This document shows, piece by piece, positions 59,852 to 64,000 of a stretch of DNA of 64,000 bases. The position numbers were made by a program, and so were the translations under genes. The DNA is from Kitasatospora sp. MAP5-34 (lineage in GTDB: Bacteria > Actinomycetota > Actinomycetes > Streptomycetales > Streptomycetaceae). Where the stretch lies: the NCBI RefSeq assembly GCF_029894335.1, contig NZ_JARXZC010000025.1, positions 1 through 64,000 on the forward strand, written 5' to 3'. How positions within the stretch are numbered: the first letter of the stretch is position 1; the number at the start of each line of letters is the position of its first letter. The notes beneath the pieces are model-generated. The model had not been told where the DNA came from, did no database searches, and was given only the letters and a program-made list of their open reading frames with translations.

Positions 59852-61614
59852 CGACGGAACAGCCTAGCGCGGTCGCACCGCTGCTGCCGTCGGCCCGGAC
59901 GGCTCCCCCGGGGGAGAACGCCGAACGCGGCGACCCGTCCGGGGCGGAGACCTCGGCCCGCCGGGGCTTCCTGGCCAAGGCGTTCGGGGTCACCGCGCTG
60001 CTCAGCGCGGCGGGTTCGGCGCTCGGGCTGCTCCGGGACCTGCTGCTGGCCCGGTACTTCGGGGCCAGTCAGGGCACCGACGCCTTCCTGGTCGCCTGGA
60101 CCGTGCCCGAGACGGCCGCGCCGCTGCTGATCGAGGATGCGATGGCCTTCCTGATGGTCCCGGCCTTCAGCCTGGCCCTGGTCCTGCGCGAGGAGCGGCC
60201 CCACGGCCCGGATCCGGTGCGGCAGTTGGTCCGGGCCACGCTGCCCTGCCTGCTGCTCGCGCTCTGCGCCCTCTCGGCGGCGACGGCGCTCGGCGCCCCC
60301 CAGCTGGTCGACCTGCTCGCCCCCGGCCTCGCGGACCCCGGGCTGGCCGTCACCTGCACCCGGGTCACCGCGCTCACCATCCTCCCGTTCGGTGTCGCCG
60401 GGTACCTGGGCTCCGCGCTCCGCGCGCACCACCGGTTCACCGCCCCGGCCGGCATCTACGTGGCGTACAACCTGGCGATCCTGACCGTCCTGCTGACCTG
60501 CCACGGCGTCCTCGGCGTCACCTCCGCCGCCGTCGGCGTCGCGCTCGGCAGCCTGCTGATGGCCGGGGTGCTGGTCGGCCCGTTCGTCCGGCGGCTCGGC
60601 GAAGCCTGGCGGCTCAGCGAGGGGCGGCGGGCAGCCCGGCCCGGGGTGGTCGTCGGCTCCGGGCAGGGCCTGGTGCTGATCCCGCTGGCGATGCTGCCGG
60701 TGGCGGCCTTCACGCTCACCCGGCAGGCGCAGGTCTTCATCGAGCGCTACCTCGGCTCGGGCCTGCCGCCCGGCACCATCTCGCACCTCAACTACGCCGC
60801 CAAGGTCTCCCAACTGGCCATGACGGCGGCCATCCTGATCTGCACGGTGACCTTCCCGCTGGTCGCCCGCGCGCTCGCCGCAGGCGATCTCGCGGCGGCC
60901 CGGGACCGGGTCGAGAAGGACCTCGGCCAGGCGGCGGCACTGGTGCTGGTCGGCACCGCGTTCCTGATGGCCTGCGCGCCGTCGATGGTCTCGCTGCTGT
61001 TCGAGCGTGGCGCGTTCGGCCCGCAGGACACCGCCGCGACGGCCGCCGTGATCCGGGTCTACAGCTTCGGGCTGCCCGCCCAGGCGCTGATCGGGGTGAT
61101 GGTCCGCCCGTACTTCTCGGTCCGCCCGGTGGTCCGCCGGGCGGACGGCCCGCAGACCGACGACGGCGGGCGCAGGCTGCTGGACTGGTACCCCGTCGCC
61201 GCGATGGCGGTCGGCCTGCTGGTCACCGTCGTGGTGAGCCTCGGCGCCACCTCCCGGTTCGGCGCGCTCGGCCTGGCGGCCGGGAACGCCGCCGGGATCA
61301 CCACGACGGCCGCGCTGCTGCTGCGCGGCCTGCTGCTGCGCGGTATCGCGCTGCGGCTGCCGAAGGTGCTCGGCGGCCAGGCCCGGCTGCTGGCCGCCGC
61401 CGTCGGCGCCGCCGTACTGGGCGCGCCGGTCGGACGGTTGGCCGCCAACCCACTGCTCTCCACGCTGATCGGCGGCGCGTGCGTGCTGCTCGCATTCGCC
61501 GTGCTCGGCACCGTGTTCGGCGCCGGTGAGGTGCGCGGCCCCGTCCTCGCACTCGTCCGGGCCGTCAATCCGTCTCCCCCGGCCGCTGAAGGGAAGCTGC
61601 CCGATGGACGTTGA
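59848..61614 (+). CDS. MurJ-like MOP-superfamily lipid-linked oligosaccharide flippase
   Basis: A 588-residue protein with about 14 membrane helices and a Pro/Glu-rich N-terminal extension of about 35 residues. Its sequence is MVF/MurJ-like, with L-G-L-L-R-D-L-L-L-A-R-Y-F-G in helix 1-2, V-P-E in the second helix, I-E-R-Y-L-G-S-G-L-P-P-G-T-I-S and L-F-E-R-G-A-F-G. MurJ flips lipid II. In this cluster the protein takes the place of Wzx and probably flips the polysaccharide precursor. It overlaps both neighbours. Confidence 0.87.
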   Translation: MTTEQPSAVAPLLPSARTAPPGENAERGDPSGAETSARRGFLAKAFGVTALLSAAGSALGLLRDLLLARYFGASQGTDAFLVAWTVPETAAPLLIEDAMAFLMVPAFSLALVLREERPHGPDPVRQLVRATLPCLLLALCALSAATALGAPQLVDLLAPGLADPGLAVTCTRVTALTILPFGVAGYLGSALRAHHRFTAPAGIYVAYNLAILTVLLTCHGVLGVTSAAVGVALGSLLMAGVLVGPFVRRLGEAWRLSEGRRAARPGVVVGSGQGLVLIPLAMLPVAAFTLTRQAQVFIERYLGSGLPPGTISHLNYAAKVSQLAMTAAILICTVTFPLVARALAAGDLAAARDRVEKDLGQAAALVLVGTAFLMACAPSMVSLLFERGAFGPQDTAATAAVIRVYSFGLPAQALIGVMVRPYFSVRPVVRRADGPQTDDGGRRLLDWYPVAAMAVGLLVTVVVSLGATSRFGALGLAAGNAAGITTTAALLLRGLLLRGIALRLPKVLGGQARLLAAAVGAAVLGAPVGRLAANPLLSTLIGGACVLLAFAVLGTVFGAGEVRGPVLALVRAVNPSPPAAEGKLPDGR

Positions 61615-62404
61615 ACCAGCCCAGGATCTGCGCCTCCCGGTTCAGGCGACGGCGAGCAGGGCCGCCCCCTGGATCCTGATGTACCACTCGGTCGCCGACG
61701 AGGAGGACGATCCGTACCTGCTCACCGTCAGCCCCGAGCGCTTCGCCGCCCAGATGGACTGGCTGCACCGCACTGGCCGACGCGGCGTCAGCATCCGTGA
61801 GCTGCTGCGCGCCCGCGCCGACGGCAGGGCCCATCGCATGGTCGGCCTGACCTTCGACGACGGGTACGCCGACTTCGCCCGGCACGCCGTCCCGGTGCTG
61901 CACCGGCACGGCTTCACCGCCACCGCCTACGTCGTGCCCGACCTGCTCGGCAGCGACAACGGCTGGGACGTCAAGGGCCCCCGGAAGCAGCTGCTGACGG
62001 TGGATCAGGTTCCCGAACTGGCCGACGCCGGCTGGGAGATCGGCTCGCACGGCCTGGGCCACCAGGCGCTGCCCGGCCTGCCCGCCGACGTGCTCGCCAC
62101 CCAGACCAGGGAGAGCCGCCGGGCCCTGGAGGAGCTGGTCGGCGGCCCGGTGACGGGCTTCTGCTACCCGTACGGCGCGGTCGACCTGCCCGCCGCGCTC
62201 GCCGTCCGCGACGCCGGGTACGAGTACGCCTGCGCGATCGGCCACAGCGAGCTGACCGGCCGGTTCGCGCTGCCCCGCTGCTACGTCGGCGACCGGGACG
62301 GCGCCTGGCGGCTGCGCGCCAAGCGCGGGCGGCACCGGATGCGCGACGCGCTGACCGGCCTGCGGCGGCTCGGCCTGCTCCGGCCGCGCGGGAGCACCCG
62401 ATGA
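61604..62404 (+). CDS. polysaccharide deacetylase (CE4/NodB family)
   Basis: A 266-residue CE4 enzyme. Motif 1 is L-T-F-D-D-G-Y-A-D with the catalytic and metal Asp, motif 2 is S-H-G-L-G-H with the metal His pair, and motif 3 is C-Y-P-Y-G. An early M-Y-H-S-V-A motif is typical of the YadE/PgaB-like subgroup. No signal peptide is evident, so it may act on the cytoplasmic or lipid-linked side, or be exported otherwise. It overlaps the flippase gene by 11 bp and the next gene by ATGA. Confidence 0.88.
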   Translation: MDVEPAQDLRLPVQATASRAAPWILMYHSVADEEDDPYLLTVSPERFAAQMDWLHRTGRRGVSIRELLRARADGRAHRMVGLTFDDGYADFARHAVPVLHRHGFTATAYVVPDLLGSDNGWDVKGPRKQLLTVDQVPELADAGWEIGSHGLGHQALPGLPADVLATQTRESRRALEELVGGPVTGFCYPYGAVDLPAALAVRDAGYEYACAIGHSELTGRFALPRCYVGDRDGAWRLRAKRGRHRMRDALTGLRRLGLLRPRGSTR

Positions 62405-63576
62405 GGATCCTGCACGTCATCACCGGGCTCGCCGCCGGTGGCGCCGAGCGCCAACTCCAGCTGATGCTGCGCCATCTGCCGGAGCGGCAGCACTGCGAGG
62501 TCGCCACCCTCACCAACCCGGGCGCCGTGGCGGTCGCGCTGCGCGCCGACGGCGTCACCGTCCACGACCTGCGGATGCGCGGCAACCGCGACCTCGCCGT
62601 GCTGCCCCGCCTCACTCGGCTGATCCGCTCGGGCGGCTACGACCTCGTCCACACCCACCTCTACCGGGCCGGTCTGTACGGCCGCCTGGCGGCCCGGCTG
62701 GCCGGCGTCCGCACGGTGGTGGCGACCGAGCACTCGCTGCACCCGGGCGTGATCGAGGGCCGACCCGTCACCCCCGGCGTCAAGGCGCTCTACCTGGCCG
62801 CCGAGCGGCTCGGCCGCACCACCGTGGCGGTCTCCCGCCAGGTCGCGGGCACGCTGGACGCCTGGGGTGTCCCGGCGTCCCGGGTGCACCTGCTCCCGAA
62901 CGGCATCGACGCCGCCCGCTACAGCCTGCCCACCGCCTCCCGGGCGGCCCTGCGGCAGACCGTACGGGCGGAGCTCGGGCTGCCCCAGCAGGCCTGGGTG
63001 GTCGGGGCGGTCGGGCGGCTCGTCCCGGGGAAGCGGTTCGAGCTGCTGGTCGACTCGCTCGCCGAGCTGGCCGCCCTGGCCGCCGAGCACCCCGCGCTGC
63101 GCGACCCCTGGCTGCTGCTGGTCGGCGCGGGCCCGGAGCTGGACGCGCTGGTCCACCGGGCCGAGCTGCTCGGCGTCCGGGCCCGGTTGCACTGCACGGG
63201 CGAGCGCGACGACGTGGTCGAACTCCTCACCGCGATGGACGTGCTGGCGGCCCCCTCGACCGAGGAGACCTTCGGCCTGACCGTCCTGGAGGGGCTCGCC
63301 GCCGGGCTGCCCGTCCGGTACAGCGCCTGCCCGGCGCTGGACGAACTCGCGCCGGAGGCCGCGCCGGGGGCCGTCCGGCTCCCGTCCGAGACCGCCGCGT
63401 ACACCGGCGCGCTCTGCGAGCTGTGGAGCCGCCGCAGCGTTGCGCTGCCGCAGCCGCCCGCCGTCGCGCACTACGACATCGCCCGGATCGCCGACGGGCT
63501 GGCCCAGCTCTACGACCGGCTGTCGCCGGCCGGTGCCGCACCGGTCGGCCGGCTGCCCGCCGCCGTCCGGGCCTGA
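62401..63576 (+). CDS. GT4-family glycosyltransferase
   Basis: A 391-residue GT-B enzyme. It begins I-L-H-V-I-T-G-L-A-A-G-G-A-E-R-Q-L and has H-T-H-L-Y-R-A-G-L-Y-G-R, a linker P-N-G-I-D-A-A-R, the donor-site V-G-R-L-V-P-G-K-R-F and the E-x7-E pair in S-T-E-E-T-F-G-L-T-V-L-E-G-L. It probably adds a sugar to the exopolysaccharide unit. It starts at the overlapping ATGA with the deacetylase gene. Confidence 0.9.
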   Translation: MRILHVITGLAAGGAERQLQLMLRHLPERQHCEVATLTNPGAVAVALRADGVTVHDLRMRGNRDLAVLPRLTRLIRSGGYDLVHTHLYRAGLYGRLAARLAGVRTVVATEHSLHPGVIEGRPVTPGVKALYLAAERLGRTTVAVSRQVAGTLDAWGVPASRVHLLPNGIDAARYSLPTASRAALRQTVRAELGLPQQAWVVGAVGRLVPGKRFELLVDSLAELAALAAEHPALRDPWLLLVGAGPELDALVHRAELLGVRARLHCTGERDDVVELLTAMDVLAAPSTEETFGLTVLEGLAAGLPVRYSACPALDELAPEAAPGAVRLPSETAAYTGALCELWSRRSVALPQPPAVAHYDIARIADGLAQLYDRLSPAGAAPVGRLPAAVRA

Positions 63577-63613
63577 CCCACCCCACATCCCTGACACCCT
63601 TACGGAGCTTCCG

Positions 63614-64000
63614 ATGCCCGAACTGCGCCGGAGCGCGCGCGCCCTGACCCGTCTCTGGTGGCCGGTGGCGCTCGCCGTCCCGCTGGGGGCGGTGGCGGGG
63701 GCCGGTTACGCCGTCGTCTCGCACCCCAGCTACGCCGCCAACTCCTATGTGGTGGTGGTCCCGCAGAACCCGGGGGAGGGCTCCACCGCCGTCAACTTCG
63801 CCCAGGCGTACGGCCGACTGGCGGGCCAGCCGCAGGTGCTGGCCGCCGCCGCCAGCGAGACCGGGCGGACGGTCGCCGCGATGGCCGGCCTGGTCAGCGG
63901 CACCACCTCGCCGGACGCGCCGGTGATCGACATCACCGGCACCGGCCGCACCCCGGACTCCGCCGTGCAGGCCGCCGACGCGGTCGCCAAGTCCCTGATC
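63614..64000 (+). CDS. Wzz-like chain-length/polysaccharide co-polymerase protein, 3' end outside the window
   Basis: The frame is open to the right edge, with 129 codons visible. After a short basic start (E-L-R-R-S-A-R-A-L-T-R-L-W-W) comes one membrane helix (about 16-38). An extracytoplasmic segment follows with Y-A-A-N-S-Y-V-V-V-V-P-Q and Q-A-Y-G-R-L-A-G-Q-P. This is the layout of Wzz/chain-length determinant proteins of Gram-positive exopolysaccharide loci. GGAGC lies before the ATG, 37 bp after the glycosyltransferase stop. Whether a C-terminal kinase is attached cannot be seen. Confidence 0.75.
   Translation, partial: MPELRRSARALTRLWWPVALAVPLGAVAGAGYAVVSHPSYAANSYVVVVPQNPGEGSTAVNFAQAYGRLAGQPQVLAAAASETGRTVAAMAGLVSGTTSPDAPVIDITGTGRTPDSAVQAADAVAKSLI

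Overview
The window is high-GC actinobacterial chromosome, very probably Streptomyces or Kitasatospora. The evidence is third-position G/C bias, many GTG and TTG starts, a glnII-type glutamine synthetase behind GlnR-like boxes, an LAxTG sortase substrate, an actinobacterial cobalamin operon and a complete ethylmalonyl-CoA operon. I saw no rRNA, tRNA, CRISPR array or intact insertion sequence.

Left part (1-17.4 kb), accessory in character. A WD40-repeat gene runs off the left edge and is followed by a decayed uracil-DNA glycosylase (ung) remnant. Next comes a two-armed galactose unit. The minus arm encodes a sugar-binding lipoprotein, an ABC ATPase gutted by an internal deletion, a permease, and a secreted GH27 alpha-galactosidase with a propeller-type lectin tail. 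The plus arm encodes an SDR dehydrogenase, a GntR regulator, galactonate dehydratase, a frameshifted aldose 1-epimerase, KDPGal aldolase, KDGal kinase and an SMP-30 lactonase. Together the enzymes fit a DeLey-Doudoroff (oxidative, non-Leloir) galactose route. After it come an M24 'pita-bread' protein and an NAD-dependent reductase, divergent from a MarR regulator across a clean palindrome. A second ung C-terminal fragment, butted against an oxidoreductase fragment, closes the segment, so ung scraps flank about 15 kb.

Middle (17.4-39.3 kb), mostly core. It holds an LAxTG surface protein, glnII, an M48 protease, a MOSC protein behind a 17-codon leader ORF, CobC, a duplicated-domain membrane protein, an APC permease, and a cobalamin riboswitch driving cobD-cobQ-chelatase-cobO-cobB-osmC. 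Then come a double-HTH regulator, an alpha/beta hydrolase, an unrecognised protein, and pssA/psd for phosphatidylethanolamine synthesis.

Right-centre (39.3-55.2 kb). The ethylmalonyl-CoA pathway operon runs ccr-ecm-mcl-MaoC hydratase-acyl-CoA dehydrogenase on the minus strand. Beside it sit a TetR regulator and a double 3-hydroxyacyl-CoA dehydrogenase. The mutase Ecm needs adenosylcobalamin, which the neighbouring cob operon would supply. A TetR-MFS drug-efflux pair, a GlnA-like ligase behind a consensus CRP-type site, a HipA-like kinase and an SRPBCC protein follow.

Right end (55.3-64 kb). This is an exopolysaccharide assembly cluster: GT4 transferase, polyprenyl sugar-phosphate transferase, O-antigen-polymerase-like protein, MurJ-like flippase, polysaccharide deacetylase, second GT4, and a Wzz-like protein cut off by the window edge.

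All assignments come from reading motifs and family resemblance by eye. No database search was run.
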